Shown: positions 28,463 through 36,842, numbered from the stretch's first letter. The stretch: DNA of 64,000 nt from Luteimonas viscosa (GCF_008244685.1 NZ_VTFT01000001.1:1157248-1221247); one strand, 5' to 3'. Notes: generated by a model from the sequence alone, not told the origin. Numbers and translations are program-made.

Positions 28463-28940
28463 TGCAGATCCCTCCCACAGGATGCTGGTTCAGCAAGACG
28501 CGACAGGCCGGATACTGAGCGCGGCCCGGGGCCGTTGTCAACACTCACTCACACGACTGTGAATATCTTCTGCACCGCAACATCGCATCGTCCGCCTCGC
28601 GTACTCGGGGAATAGCCCCGGGCGGGCCGACGGGCCGCCCGGCGCCGACAAGCCGAGGCGTTTTCCGCTCGCGGTTGCGTGCAGGCGCACATGCGGGCCA
28701 CTTCGGTTTCCCGGAGAAGACGGCGCTGCTCGTCGCGGTTGCGCGTTCCTCCCGGCGAAGGGGTACGCAGGCCGCGACGGAACAAGCGGCCCGCCCCTGC
28801 TTTTGACGAAGACGGACCTTCCGCTGCGTGCGATCCGTGCCTCTTCGGGGTCACGCCCTGCTGCGCGCGGGCGCTGGCGCCTCCCGGCGGCGCGTGCTAT
28901 GTCTAGTCCGCACCCCACACTGCCCGGACCCGGATCGCCG
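28463..28940. other. 478-base intergenic region between divergent units
   Basis: Holds the candidate promoter/operator of the TonB-receptor cluster near 28512-28562 and a GC-rich inverted repeat at about 28619-28642 (CGGGCGG ... CCGCCCG). I see no convincing promoter for the rightward ATP-grasp gene and no coding sequence. Confidence 0.6.
28512..28562 (-). promoter_or_regulatory. candidate promoter and TetR-type operator for the catabolic cluster
   Basis: On the minus strand a perfect -35 TTGACA (28536-28541) is followed after 18 bases by CAGTAT (28512-28517), a weak -10. Immediately upstream of the -35 is the 14-base inverted repeat TCACACGACTGTGA (28549-28562). Its placement suits a repressor site for the TetR protein encoded in the cluster. 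Confidence 0.5.
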
Positions 28941-30353
28941 ATGTCGCAAGGCTATGACGAGATGCACGATGCGCAGGGCAACGTCCGTGCGCACTACGCT
29001 GCGTTCGACGACTGGCTCCGCGACACCCCGGAAAGCGAGATCGAGCGCAAGCGGCGCGAGGCGGAAGTCTCGTTCCACCGCGTCGGCATCACCTTCTCCG
29101 TCTACGGAGAGGAAGCCGGGACAGAACGCCTGATCCCGTTCGACCTCGCCCCGCGGATCCTGCCCGCCGGCGAGTGGCGGATGCTCGAGGCCGGGCTGCG
29201 CCAGCGCGTGCTCGCGCTCAACCTGTTCCTCGCCGACGTCTACGGCGAGCGCCGCATCCTGCGCGAGAAACTGATCCCGGCCGAGCTCGTCCTCGACAAC
29301 AGCGAGTACCTGTCGCAGATGATCGGCGTGCAGGTTCCGGGCGGGGTCTATTCCCACGTCTCCGGCATCGACCTGGTGCGCGCAGGCGACGGCCTGTACT
29401 ACGTGCTGGAGGACAACCTGCGCGTGCCCTCGGGCGTGTCCTACATGCTCGAGAACCGGCGCATGATGGCGCGGCTGGTGCCGGAGCTGTTCGCCCGCCA
29501 GCAGATCGCGCCGGTGGAGCGCTATCCCGACGCACTGCTGGAAATCCTGCGCGAGGCGGCGCCCGACGGCATCGACGGCCCGACGGTCGCCGTGCTCACC
29601 CCGGGTGCGGCCAATTCCGCGTACTTCGAGCACGCTTTCCTCGCCCAGCAGATGGGCGTGGAACTGGTCGAGGGCCAGGACCTGTTCGTGCGCGACGACA
29701 TGGTCTACATGCGCACCACGCGCGGACCGCAGCGGGTGCACGTGATCTATCGCCGGATCAACGACGACTATCTCGACCCGACCGTGTTCCGCGCCGACTC
29801 GATGCTCGGCGTACCCGGCATCTTCGGCGCCTACAAGGCCGGCCGGGTCACGCTGGCCAACGCCCCGGGGAGCGGCGTCGGCGACGACAAGTCGGTGTAT
29901 CCCTACGTGCCGGAGATGATCCGTTTCTATCTGTCCGAGGAGCCGATCCTGCTCAACGTGCCCACCTGGGTGCTGCGCAAGCCCGAGGACCTGCGCTACA
30001 CGCTCGAGCGCCTGCCCGAACTGGTGGTCAAGGAAGTGCACGGCGCCGGCGGCTACGGCATGCTGGTCGGGCCGGCCGCGACGAGAAAGGAGATCGAGGA
30101 TTTCCGCCAGCGCATCCTCGCCGATCCGGAGAACTACATCGCCCAGCCGACGCTCTCGCTGTCCACCTGCCCGACCTTCGTCGAGAGCGGGCTGGCGCCG
30201 CGCCACATCGACCTGCGCCCGTACATCCTCAGCGGCAAGCGCATCCACGTGGTCCCGGGAGGCCTCACCCGCGTCGCGCTGCGGGAGGGTTCGCTGGTGG
30301 TGAACTCGTCGCAGGGCGGCGGCACCAAGGACACCTGGGTGCTGGAAAGCTGA
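28941..30353 (+). CDS. circularly permuted ATP-grasp protein
   Basis: 470 residues of the circularly permuted ATP-grasp type 2 family (COG2308). Typical stretches: MSQGYDEMHDAQGNVRAHYA start, VLEDNLRVPSGVSYMLENR, VKEVHGAGGYGMLVGP, and LRPYILSGKRIHVVPGGLTR. Members form amide or peptide-like bonds using ATP, but the acceptor is unknown. An in-frame ATG at 28899 is possible. It overlaps the alpha-E gene by one base (TGATG). The transglutaminase-like and proteasome-like partners often found with this pair are not adjacent here. Confidence 0.85.
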   Translation: MSQGYDEMHDAQGNVRAHYAAFDDWLRDTPESEIERKRREAEVSFHRVGITFSVYGEEAGTERLIPFDLAPRILPAGEWRMLEAGLRQRVLALNLFLADVYGERRILREKLIPAELVLDNSEYLSQMIGVQVPGGVYSHVSGIDLVRAGDGLYYVLEDNLRVPSGVSYMLENRRMMARLVPELFARQQIAPVERYPDALLEILREAAPDGIDGPTVAVLTPGAANSAYFEHAFLAQQMGVELVEGQDLFVRDDMVYMRTTRGPQRVHVIYRRINDDYLDPTVFRADSMLGVPGIFGAYKAGRVTLANAPGSGVGDDKSVYPYVPEMIRFYLSEEPILLNVPTWVLRKPEDLRYTLERLPELVVKEVHGAGGYGMLVGPAATRKEIEDFRQRILADPENYIAQPTLSLSTCPTFVESGLAPRHIDLRPYILSGKRIHVVPGGLTRVALREGSLVVNSSQGGGTKDTWVLES

Positions 30354-31339
30354 TGCTGTGCCGGACCGCCAGCGACCTGTACTGGGTCTCGCGCCACATG
30401 GAGCGCGCGGAGAACACCGCGCGCCTGGTCGACCTCGCCCTGCGCATCGCCATGCTTCCCGAGCGCTACGACCGCGGCAAGTCGGAGGCGGCGCCGTGGC
30501 GGCGCGCACTCGATGCGCTCGGTACCGGCGGCCATTACACCGCCACCTACGGCACGATCGAGCCCGAGGGCGTGCTGCGCCACTTTCTGCTGTCGCCCGA
30601 GAATCCCTCGTCCATCCAGAACTGCCTGCGCGCCGCCCGCGAGAACGCGCGCGCCCAGCGCGGCGCGATCACGGCCGAGATGTACGAGGACCTCAACGCC
30701 TCGTGGCTGGAGATCCGCAGCCGCACCTGGGCGGGCGTGCGCAGCGACGGCATCAGCAGCATCGTCGAGTGGGTCAAGTCCCGCTCGGCTTCCTTCCGCG
30801 GCGTCACGATCGGTACGCTCGGCCGCGGCGAGGCCTACCAGTTCCTGCAGCTGGGCGCGTTCGTCGAACGCTCGGACTGGGCGATCCGGCTGCTCGACGT
30901 GGTCGGCAGCGACGGCGAGATCGACGAATCCGGCGAGGCCCGCGACGCGGCCGAGTACTTCCAGTGGAGCGCGCTGCTGCAGTCGCAGTCGGCGTTCGAG
31001 ACCTATCGCCGGCTGTACCGCGAATCGGTGACCCCGCGCAGCGTGACCGACCTGATGCTGCTGCGCGACGTCAACCCGCGCTCGCTGCAGACCTGCCTCA
31101 ACACCCTGCACGAGGTGCTGCGCGCGATGACCGGCGGCGAGTCGCAGGAGGTCGTGCGCCTGGCCGGCGCGCTGTCGGCGCAGACCCGCTACGCGCGCAT
31201 CGACGACATCATCGCGCATGGGCTGGAGCCGCACCTGCAGGCCACCCTGTCGCGCCTGGCCGAACTGGGCGAGGCGATCCACGCCCAGTTCATGGTTTCG
31301 CTCGACGCCGGCCACGGGCAGTCGCAGGCACAGGGCTGA
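30353..31339 (+). CDS. alpha-E domain protein
   Basis: 328 residues, all-helical alpha-E family (COG2307): RTASDLYWVSRHMERAENTA start, then FLQLGAFVERSDWAIRLLD and LRDVNPRSLQTCLNTL. Always found next to or fused with the circularly permuted ATP-grasp protein. Biochemical role unknown; the pair is thought to make or modify a small peptide. Translationally coupled to the gene before it. Confidence 0.88.
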   Translation: MLCRTASDLYWVSRHMERAENTARLVDLALRIAMLPERYDRGKSEAAPWRRALDALGTGGHYTATYGTIEPEGVLRHFLLSPENPSSIQNCLRAARENARAQRGAITAEMYEDLNASWLEIRSRTWAGVRSDGISSIVEWVKSRSASFRGVTIGTLGRGEAYQFLQLGAFVERSDWAIRLLDVVGSDGEIDESGEARDAAEYFQWSALLQSQSAFETYRRLYRESVTPRSVTDLMLLRDVNPRSLQTCLNTLHEVLRAMTGGESQEVVRLAGALSAQTRYARIDDIIAHGLEPHLQATLSRLAELGEAIHAQFMVSLDAGHGQSQAQG

Positions 31340-31450
31340 CAGCGGAACCGCATCCCACCGCCGCCACCCCGCCCGATGCCGGGCTGGCGCGGCCGGACCC
31401 GCATCGCCCCGCAGGCCGCGGGGATTCAGGCCGACGGACCCGGGAGGCGA

Positions 31451-31456
31451 TATAAT
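31451..31456 (+). promoter_or_regulatory. -10 element of the ahcY riboswitch transcript
   Basis: A perfect TATAAT 10 bases before the riboswitch begins, striking in GC-rich DNA. A -35 is poor (TTCAGG with a 20-base gap). The transcript would start at about the first riboswitch base. Confidence 0.7.
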
Positions 31457-31465
31457 CCCCCGGCT

Positions 31466-31546
31466 TGCCGAGGGGCGCTGCGACCGCGCGCGGGAATGTC
31501 CGCGACGGCCAGGCTCGGTACAGTTCAACGCGACAACGGCGCCCGT
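31466..31546 (+). promoter_or_regulatory. SAH riboswitch upstream of ahcY
   Basis: The leader contains the conserved blocks CCGAGGGGCGCTGCGAC (31468-31484), CAGGCTCGG (31510-31518) and AACGGCGCCC (31535-31544) of the S-adenosylhomocysteine riboswitch. CCGAG (31468-31472) pairs with CTCGG (31514-31518) to form P1, and GGCGC after it can pair with GCGCC in the last block to form the pseudoknot. The known role is activation of ahcY when S-adenosylhomocysteine accumulates. It ends about 40 bases before the ahcY ATG. Confidence 0.93.
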
Positions 31547-31587
31547 CACCCCGGATCCCACAGGATCCCCGACGACGGAGCTCCACC

Positions 31588-33033
31588 ATGAACGCACAGG
31601 TGAAAACCTTCTCCCAGGAAGGCGACTACAAGGTCGCCGACATCTCGCTGGCCGACTGGGGCCGCAAGGAAATCGACATCGCCGAGCACGAGATGCCCGG
31701 GCTGATGTCGATCCGCCGCAAGCACGCCACCGCGCTGCCGCTCAAGGGCGTGCGCGTGACCGGCTCGCTGCACATGACCATCCAGACCGCGGTGCTGATC
31801 GAGACGCTCAAGGACATCGGCGCCGACGTGCGCTGGGCCTCGTGCAACATCTTCAGCACCCAGGACCACGCCGCCGCGGCGATCGCCGCCACCGGGACCC
31901 CGGTGTTCGCCTGGAAGGGCGAGACGCTGGAGGAGTACTGGGACTGCACGCTCGACGCGCTGTCCTTCCCCGACGGCCGTGGCGGCTTCCTCGGGCCGCA
32001 GCTGGTCGTCGACGACGGCGGCGACGTGACCCTGCTGATCCACAAGGGCTACGAGCTCGAACAGGGCGACGAGAGCTGGGTGAACTCCGCGTCCGGCAGC
32101 CACGAGGAGCAGGTGATCAAGAACCTGCTCAAGCGCGTGGCCAAGGAGCGTCCGGGCTACTGGACGAAGGTCGTCGCCGACTGGAAGGGCGTCTCCGAGG
32201 AGACCACCACCGGCGTGCACCGCCTCTACCAGCTGGCCGAGCAGGGCAAGCTGCTGGTGCCGGCGATCAACGTCAACGACTCGGTCACCAAGTCGAAGTT
32301 CGACAACCTCTACGGCTGCCGCGAGTCGCTGGCCGACGGCCTCAAGCGCGCGCTGGACGTGATGCTGGCCGGCAAGGTCGCGGTGGTCTGCGGCTACGGC
32401 GACGTCGGCAAGGGTTCTGCCGCTTCGCTGCGCGCCTATGGCGCCCGCGTGATCGTGACCGAGATCGACCCGATCTGCGCGCTGCAGGCGGCGATGGAAG
32501 GTTATGAGGTCACCACGCTCGAGGACACCCTCGGCCGCGGCGACATCTACGTCACCACCACCGGCAACAAGGACATCATCACCCTGCAGCACATGCAGGC
32601 GATGAAGGACCAGGCGATCGTCTGCAACATCGGCCACTTCGACAACGAGATCCAGGTCGACGCGCTCTACGCTTCGGGCGCGGTGAAGACCAACATCAAG
32701 CCGCAGGTCGACAAGTTCACCTTCTCCAACGGCAACAGCATCTTCCTGCTGGCCGAAGGCCGCCTGGTGAACCTGGGCTGCGCCACCGGCCACCCGAGTT
32801 TCGTGATGTCGAACTCGTTCTCCAACCAGACGCTCGCGCAGATCGACCTGTGGGGGAACAGGGACGGCTACGAGTCGAAGGTGTACATCCTGCCGAAGAA
32901 GCTCGACGAGGAAGTCGCGCGCCTGCACCTGGAGAAGATCGGCGTGAAGCTGACGAAGCTCACGAAGGACCAGGCCGACTACCTCGGCGTGGCGGTGGAA
33001 GGCCCGTACAAGCCGGAGCACTACCGCTACTGA
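31588..33033 (+). CDS. ahcY: adenosylhomocysteinase
   Basis: 481 residues. Splits S-adenosylhomocysteine into homocysteine and adenosine, relieving product inhibition of methyltransferases. Signatures: [68 protein letters not shown] (NAD site), and the conserved C-terminal KPEHYRY. The extended loop around residues 150-190 is the long bacterial form. Controlled by the SAH riboswitch upstream; a terminator-like hairpin follows. Confidence 0.98.
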   Translation: MNAQVKTFSQEGDYKVADISLADWGRKEIDIAEHEMPGLMSIRRKHATALPLKGVRVTGSLHMTIQTAVLIETLKDIGADVRWASCNIFSTQDHAAAAIAATGTPVFAWKGETLEEYWDCTLDALSFPDGRGGFLGPQLVVDDGGDVTLLIHKGYELEQGDESWVNSASGSHEEQVIKNLLKRVAKERPGYWTKVVADWKGVSEETTTGVHRLYQLAEQGKLLVPAINVNDSVTKSKFDNLYGCRESLADGLKRALDVMLAGKVAVVCGYGDVGKGSAASLRAYGARVIVTEIDPICALQAAMEGYEVTTLEDTLGRGDIYVTTTGNKDIITLQHMQAMKDQAIVCNIGHFDNEIQVDALYASGAVKTNIKPQVDKFTFSNGNSIFLLAEGRLVNLGCATGHPSFVMSNSFSNQTLAQIDLWGNRDGYESKVYILPKKLDEEVARLHLEKIGVKLTKLTKDQADYLGVAVEGPYKPEHYRY

Positions 33034-33057
33034 CCGGTCACTCCATCTGCATGCAAA

Positions 33058-33084
33058 CGAACGGGCGCCATTGGCGCCCGTTCG
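33058..33084. terminator. terminator-like hairpin after ahcY
   Basis: Perfect 12-base stem CGAACGGGCGCC/GGCGCCCGTTCG with a three-base loop ATT. No long T run follows on either strand, so it may work bidirectionally between ahcY and the convergent nrsF gene. Confidence 0.7.
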
Positions 33085-33129
33085 CGTCATGGGAGATGCG
33101 CCGCGACAGCCCGACGCGGCGGCACAGGC

Positions 33130-33768
33130 TCACCACCGCAGCCATCGCGGCAACAGCCACCGGCCGAGCAGCGCGCACGCCAGCACCGGCACGAAGTGCC
33201 ACAGCGCCCAGTGCTGGAAGTCGCCCAGCGGACAGGACAGGCCGTAGACCGCGCTGCCCAGCGCGCCGCTGGCGATGCCCGCGTACAGCCCGGCGCGCTT
33301 CGGGCACGCCGGCGCGCCGTGCCGCAACCAGCGCACCAGCACCCCCGCCACCAGCGCGGCGCTGGCGGTGCCCATTGCGGCGCACTGCCAGTGCCCGTCC
33401 ACGCCGGCAGCCGCGGAAGGATGCGCGCCCGGGATCGCCAGCAACGCGAGCGCGGACAAGGGTGCGAGCGACGCCAGGCAGACCACCCAGAACGCTCCCG
33501 GCCGGCCGGCACGTTCGGGCCAGGCCATGCGGATCGTGGCGAACGCCGCCGCGAGCCCGAGCCCGGCCAGCAGCAGTTCGCCGAGCACGAACCACCTGCC
33601 GGCCGAACGCAGGATCGTGACCGGCTGCAGTCCGAACAGCAGGTGCACGAGGACGCCGGTCGCGAGCACGGCCAGCGCCACCGACATCCAGCCGGTGCGC
33701 GACTGTTGCGGCCGCACCGGTTGCAATCCGGCGGCGAGCCTTGCGATCAGCGGATTCTCATGATCCAT
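33130..33768 (-). CDS. nrsF: NrsF-type membrane anti-sigma factor (DUF1109)
   Basis: 212 residues, six predicted membrane segments after a short N-terminal cytoplasmic part (MDHENPLIARLAAGLQPVRP). The pattern, including Cys residues and the CPLGDFQHWALWHFVPVLAC end, matches DUF1109/NrsF, which holds the ECF factor SigF inactive at the membrane until metal or oxidative stress. The cognate sigma gene is at 36840, at the far end of the divergent unit. Here the anti-sigma gene is cotranscribed with a precursor peptide and a DoxX-like gene, so the response should limit itself. Start preceded by GAGGGA. Confidence 0.85.
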   Translation of the reverse strand: MDHENPLIARLAAGLQPVRPQQSRTGWMSVALAVLATGVLVHLLFGLQPVTILRSAGRWFVLGELLLAGLGLAAAFATIRMAWPERAGRPGAFWVVCLASLAPLSALALLAIPGAHPSAAAGVDGHWQCAAMGTASAALVAGVLVRWLRHGAPACPKRAGLYAGIASGALGSAVYGLSCPLGDFQHWALWHFVPVLACALLGRWLLPRWLRW

Positions 33769-33780
33769 GGCGTCAATCCC

Positions 33781-34254
33781 TCAGGTCCGCGCGATGCCCT
33801 GTCGCGTCCGCTGCCGGTCGGTGAGCGATCGCAACATCGCATCGAGCGAGAACATCCCGCCGCCGCGCGAGAGCAGCAGCAGCGCCAGCGCCGACCACAG
33901 CAGGTGCGTCGGCCACGCCGCAGGATAGACGAAGACCTGGATCACCAGGGTCATGGCCAGGATGCCCGCGGCCGCCACCGGCGTGGCGAGGCCGGCGAGC
34001 AGCAGCAGCGGCAGCGCGAATTCGCCCCAGGTCGCCAGCGTGGCCGCGAGGTCCGGGGGCAGGGGCACGCCCGCGTACTCTTCGGCGAACAGGAAGCGGG
34101 TCGAGTCGCTGACCTGCAGCCAGCTACCCTCCACCACCTTGGTGCGGCCGGATCGCCAGAACACCACCGCCAGTCCGATGCGGGCAGCCAGCAGGCCGAG
34201 GCCTTCGCCCGCCGGGCCCGCCAGCGCGGCGCGGACCCGCTCCCACGCGCGCAT
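33781..34254 (-). CDS. DoxX-like membrane protein (HvfD-type)
   Basis: 157 residues with four membrane segments ([70 protein letters not shown]). The DoxX/DUF417-like family regularly accompanies DUF2282 precursor peptides and MNIO enzymes, where it is called HvfD. Role unknown; a membrane redox or metal function is proposed in the literature. ATG at 34254 is taken; a TTG at 34284 overlapping the precursor stop (TTGA) would add ten residues and keep coupling. Confidence 0.82.
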   Translation of the reverse strand: MRAWERVRAALAGPAGEGLGLLAARIGLAVVFWRSGRTKVVEGSWLQVSDSTRFLFAEEYAGVPLPPDLAATLATWGEFALPLLLLAGLATPVAAAGILAMTLVIQVFVYPAAWPTHLLWSALALLLLSRGGGMFSLDAMLRSLTDRQRTRQGIART

Positions 34255-34280
34255 GCCGGCGGCGAGTGCGGTGCGCGCGC

Positions 34281-34562
34281 TCAACGCTGCACAGGCTCGA
34301 GCGAGCCCGCCCCCTTGGGCGTGCGGATCTTCTCGCAGGTGCCCGCGTCCACCAGCTTCCAGGCGTCGCCCTGGTAGTCGCGGGTGGACGTGCCGGCGCA
34401 ACTCGTGCCGGGCCCCGCCGCGCAGTCGTTCTGCCCGGCCTTGGCCACGCCGTAGCACTTCTCCTTCTGGGGCCTGGCTTCCTGCGCGGCCGCGGTGCCG
34501 GCCAGCGCAAGGGCGACGCCTGCGGCCAGGACCAGGCCGGAAATTCGGGTGGGGGTCTGCAT
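34281..34562 (-). CDS. bufA1: DUF2282 bufferin-type precursor peptide (BufA1-like)
   Basis: 93 residues. A signal peptide (cleavage after LALAGTAAA) is followed by a core with four Cys: [21 protein letters not shown] and DAGTCEKI. This spacing and the flanking [15 protein letters not shown] pattern are those of DUF2282, the precursor family of metal-binding RiPPs called bufferins or HvfA. The Cys residues are expected to be modified by the MNIO enzyme encoded on the other side of the promoter region. GAGGA lies about eight bases before ATG. No EGKCG motif as in Haemophilus HvfA is present. Export and metal buffering are inferred from family work. Confidence 0.88.
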   Translation of the reverse strand: MQTPTRISGLVLAAGVALALAGTAAAQEARPQKEKCYGVAKAGQNDCAAGPGTSCAGTSTRDYQGDAWKLVDAGTCEKIRTPKGAGSLEPVQR

Positions 34563-34622
34563 CGGTGGATTCCTCTTGTCGGGTGGTGCGACCACGCACG
34601 ATGCGCGGCGCGTACCCACAGG

Positions 34623-34648
34623 TTCGTGGCAGGGCGCCCCGCGGTTAC
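34623..34648 (-). promoter_or_regulatory. leftward ECF (SigF-type) promoter
   Basis: On the minus strand GTAACC (34643-34648), then 16 bases, then CGAA (34623-34626). From memory this equals the SigF promoter consensus reported in Caulobacter. It faces the bufA1-doxX-nrsF unit and mirrors the rightward promoter. Confidence 0.82.
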
Positions 34649-34670
34649 ACCCGGAAATTTTTTTCCGCGT

Positions 34671-34696
34671 GTAACCCGACGCCCCCGTGCACCGAA
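34671..34696 (+). promoter_or_regulatory. rightward ECF (SigF-type) promoter
   Basis: GTAACC (34671-34676), 16 bases, CGAA (34693-34696), identical in layout to the leftward promoter. The two -35 elements are the arms of an inverted repeat (GGTTACAC ... GTGTAACC) around a T-rich centre. It faces the bufA2-bufB-bufC unit. Confidence 0.82.
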
Positions 34697-34751
34697 CCCC
34701 TGGTGTCGACCGATTCCGGCGGCGCCTTTCCCAACCGAACCAGGAGACCTG

Positions 34752-35039
34752 ATGAACACTTCCGCCTCGCGCATGTCCGCGATCGCCGCCGCCGCGGCCG
34801 CCCTCGTCCTCACCGGTGCGGCCATCGCCGCCGATGCCCCCACCGGCAGCAAGGGCCGCGCGCTCGACAGCGACGACACCGTGCACTGCTACGGCATCCA
34901 CTCGTGCAAGGGCCAGTCCGACTGCTCCACCGCCGAGCACGCATGCAAGGGCCAGAACGCGTGCAAGGGCCACGGCTTCAAGGCGCTCAAGGCCGGCGAA
35001 TGCCTGTCCAAGGGCGGCACCATCGGCGACCTCGGGTGA
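34752..35039 (+). CDS. bufA2: six-Cys bufferin-type precursor peptide (BufA2-like)
   Basis: 95 residues: signal peptide (cleavage near GAAIAADA) and a core with six Cys in [30 protein letters not shown] and [10 protein letters not shown]. The repeated CKGQ/CKGH units are characteristic of the second precursor family seen beside DUF692 genes. It shares no alignment with the DUF2282 peptide on the other strand apart from Cys richness and CYG. Strong AGGAG ribosome site five bases before ATG fits high peptide output. Its stop overlaps the GTG start of the MNIO gene. Cys modification and metal binding are inferred. Confidence 0.88.
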   Translation: MNTSASRMSAIAAAAAALVLTGAAIAADAPTGSKGRALDSDDTVHCYGIHSCKGQSDCSTAEHACKGQNACKGHGFKALKAGECLSKGGTIGDLG

Positions 35040-35941
35040 CCGAGCGGCACGGGCCCCGCCTTCCCGCCGGGCGGGCGGGGCCATCGACGCAGGCGTCGGC
35101 CCGGCCGGCGGTCGCCACGTTCGCGGGCTACGGCCTGGGCATGCGCCGCGAGCACTACCCGGCATTCCTGGCGGGCGATGCGAACGTGGATTTCGCGGAG
35201 GTGATCTCCGAGAACTTCATGGTCGAGGGCGGCCGCCCGCTTGACACGTTGCGACGCGTGCGCGCGCACTATCCGGTGGTGCTGCACGGCGTCTCGCTGT
35301 CGATCGGCTCGGCGCACGGCGTCGACGACGCCTACCTGGCCCGCCTGCGACGGCTCGCCGACCGGATCGAACCGCTGTGGGTGTCCGACCACCTGTGCTG
35401 GACCCGCACCCACGCCCACAACAGCCACGACCTGCTGCCGCTGCCCTACACCGAGGACAGCCTCGCCGCGGTCTGCGCCAACATCCACCGCGCACAGGAT
35501 GCGCTGGCACGCCCGATGCTGTTCGAAAATCCATCCAGCTATTGCCGCTTCCCGCACGACACCCTGGCCGAATGGGAGTTCATCGCCGCGATGGTCGCGC
35601 GCACGGGCTGCCAGCTGCTGCTCGACGTCAACAACGTGTACGTCAGCGCGCGCAACCACGGATGGGACGCGCGCGTCTATCTCGACGGCCTGCCGCTGCA
35701 GCAGGTGCGGCAGATCCACCTCGCCGGGCACAGTCCCGGGGAGCTGCTGGTCGACACCCACGACCGTGCGGTCTGCGACGAGGTGTGGGGGCTCTATGCG
35801 CATGCCGTGGCGCGCTGCGGGCCGGTGGCGACGATGATCGAGCGCGACGGCGACATCCCGCCGCTGGAGGTGCTGGAGGCCGAACTCGGCCATGCGCGCG
35901 CGATCGCGGCGCGTGCCTGCCGTGGCGCGCGGGCGGCATGA
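35036..35941 (+). CDS. bufB: MNIO-family (DUF692) peptide-modifying enzyme
   Basis: 301 residues of the multinuclear non-heme iron oxidase family. Likely metal ligands lie in [49 protein letters not shown] and IERDGDIPP. These enzymes convert precursor Cys into oxazolone/thioamide or related heterocycles. GTG at 35036 is chosen because it overlaps the precursor stop (GTGA) and keeps coupling; no Met lies before the conserved [11 protein letters not shown]. It overlaps the partner gene by ATGA. It is the only MNIO in the window, so it probably serves both precursors. Confidence 0.92.
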   Translation: MTERHGPRLPAGRAGPSTQASARPAVATFAGYGLGMRREHYPAFLAGDANVDFAEVISENFMVEGGRPLDTLRRVRAHYPVVLHGVSLSIGSAHGVDDAYLARLRRLADRIEPLWVSDHLCWTRTHAHNSHDLLPLPYTEDSLAAVCANIHRAQDALARPMLFENPSSYCRFPHDTLAEWEFIAAMVARTGCQLLLDVNNVYVSARNHGWDARVYLDGLPLQQVRQIHLAGHSPGELLVDTHDRAVCDEVWGLYAHAVARCGPVATMIERDGDIPPLEVLEAELGHARAIAARACRGARAA

Positions 35942-36738
35942 ACCTCGCCCAGGTCCAGGCCCGGTTCCTCGCCGGCATTCTCGATGAACAGGCGGACTGG
36001 CCGGCGCAGTGGGACGCGCGCATGGCGCGCGGACTGGCGGTCTACCGCGACAACCATCGCCATGCCCTGATGGAGGCGATGCAGTCCACGTTCGAGCGCA
36101 CGCGGCGCTGGGTGGGGGAGGCGGCGTTCGCCGCGGCCGCCGCGCACCACCTGGTGCTGCATCCGCCCACCGGCTGGACGCTCGACGCGATCGGCGACGG
36201 TTTCCCCGCAACCGCCGCCGCGCTGTTCCCGCGCGACCCGGAGGTGCGGGACCTCGCCGCGCTCGAATGGGCAATGCACACGGCGTTCACTGCCGCCGAC
36301 AGCACCTGCCTGGACCTGGCCACGTGGCAGGCGGCCACGCGCGGTTTCACGGGCGACGACTGGGCCGGAATGCATTTGCGAACCTGCGCGGGACTGACCG
36401 TGCTCGACGTGGGCAGCGATTGCGTCGCGCTGTGGCGCGCACTGGCCGACAATGGCGCCGCGCCCGCGCCGCCGCTCGCACGCCCCGCGTCCGCGATCGT
36501 CTGGCGCGACGGCTGGCAACCGGTGTGCTGTCTGGCCACGCGCGAGGAAGGCGAGGCATTGCGCCGGATCGCGGCCGGCACCTCGTATGGCGCACTGTGC
36601 GAATGGCTGTTCGCGCACGCTACTGCCCCCGAGGATGCCGCGCGCGAGGCGGGCAGGATGCTGGCCTGGTGGCTGCAATCCGGCCTGCTGGCGGCGGTGT
36701 CCGCGCCGCAGACCGCGGACGACCGCGGGCGCGCATGA
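35938..36738 (+). CDS. bufC: DUF2063 partner protein of MNIO
   Basis: 266 residues. The N-terminal DUF2063 domain (residues ~5-95: AQVQARFLAGILDEQ, LAVYRDNHRHALMEAMQSTF) is the usual partner of DUF692 enzymes (HvfC/BufC) and binds the precursor leader. The C-terminal part is more variable and rich in Ala and Trp. Overlaps both neighbours by four bases if the sigma gene starts at 36735. Acts in the cytoplasm with the MNIO enzyme. Confidence 0.9.
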   Translation: MNLAQVQARFLAGILDEQADWPAQWDARMARGLAVYRDNHRHALMEAMQSTFERTRRWVGEAAFAAAAAHHLVLHPPTGWTLDAIGDGFPATAAALFPRDPEVRDLAALEWAMHTAFTAADSTCLDLATWQAATRGFTGDDWAGMHLRTCAGLTVLDVGSDCVALWRALADNGAAPAPPLARPASAIVWRDGWQPVCCLATREEGEALRRIAAGTSYGALCEWLFAHATAPEDAAREAGRMLAWWLQSGLLAAVSAPQTADDRGRA

Positions 36739-36818
36739 GTGCCGTGCATTCGCGCGCGTCGGGCGAGGGATCGCGGACCGTCCCCGCCCGGCAGCCGGTG
36801 TCCTGCCGCAGAATGGAG

Positions 36819-36842
36819 CTCCCTGCAGGGAGGACGAGGTTG
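36819..36842 (+). promoter_or_regulatory. palindrome enclosing the sigF ribosome site and TTG start
   Basis: CTCCCTGCAGGGAG (36819-36832) is a perfect palindrome. It can form a five-base stem with TGCA loop whose right arm contains GGGAG of the Shine-Dalgarno (GGGAGGACGAGG) in front of TTG at 36840. It may damp sigma translation. This is a reading of the sequence, not a known element. Confidence 0.45.

Noticed and set aside
28549..28562. TCACA-N4-TGTGA read as a CRP/Clp site
   Set aside because: CRP sites are TGTGA-N6-TCACA; here the half-sites are in reverse order with a four-base spacer, so a TetR-type operator is more likely.
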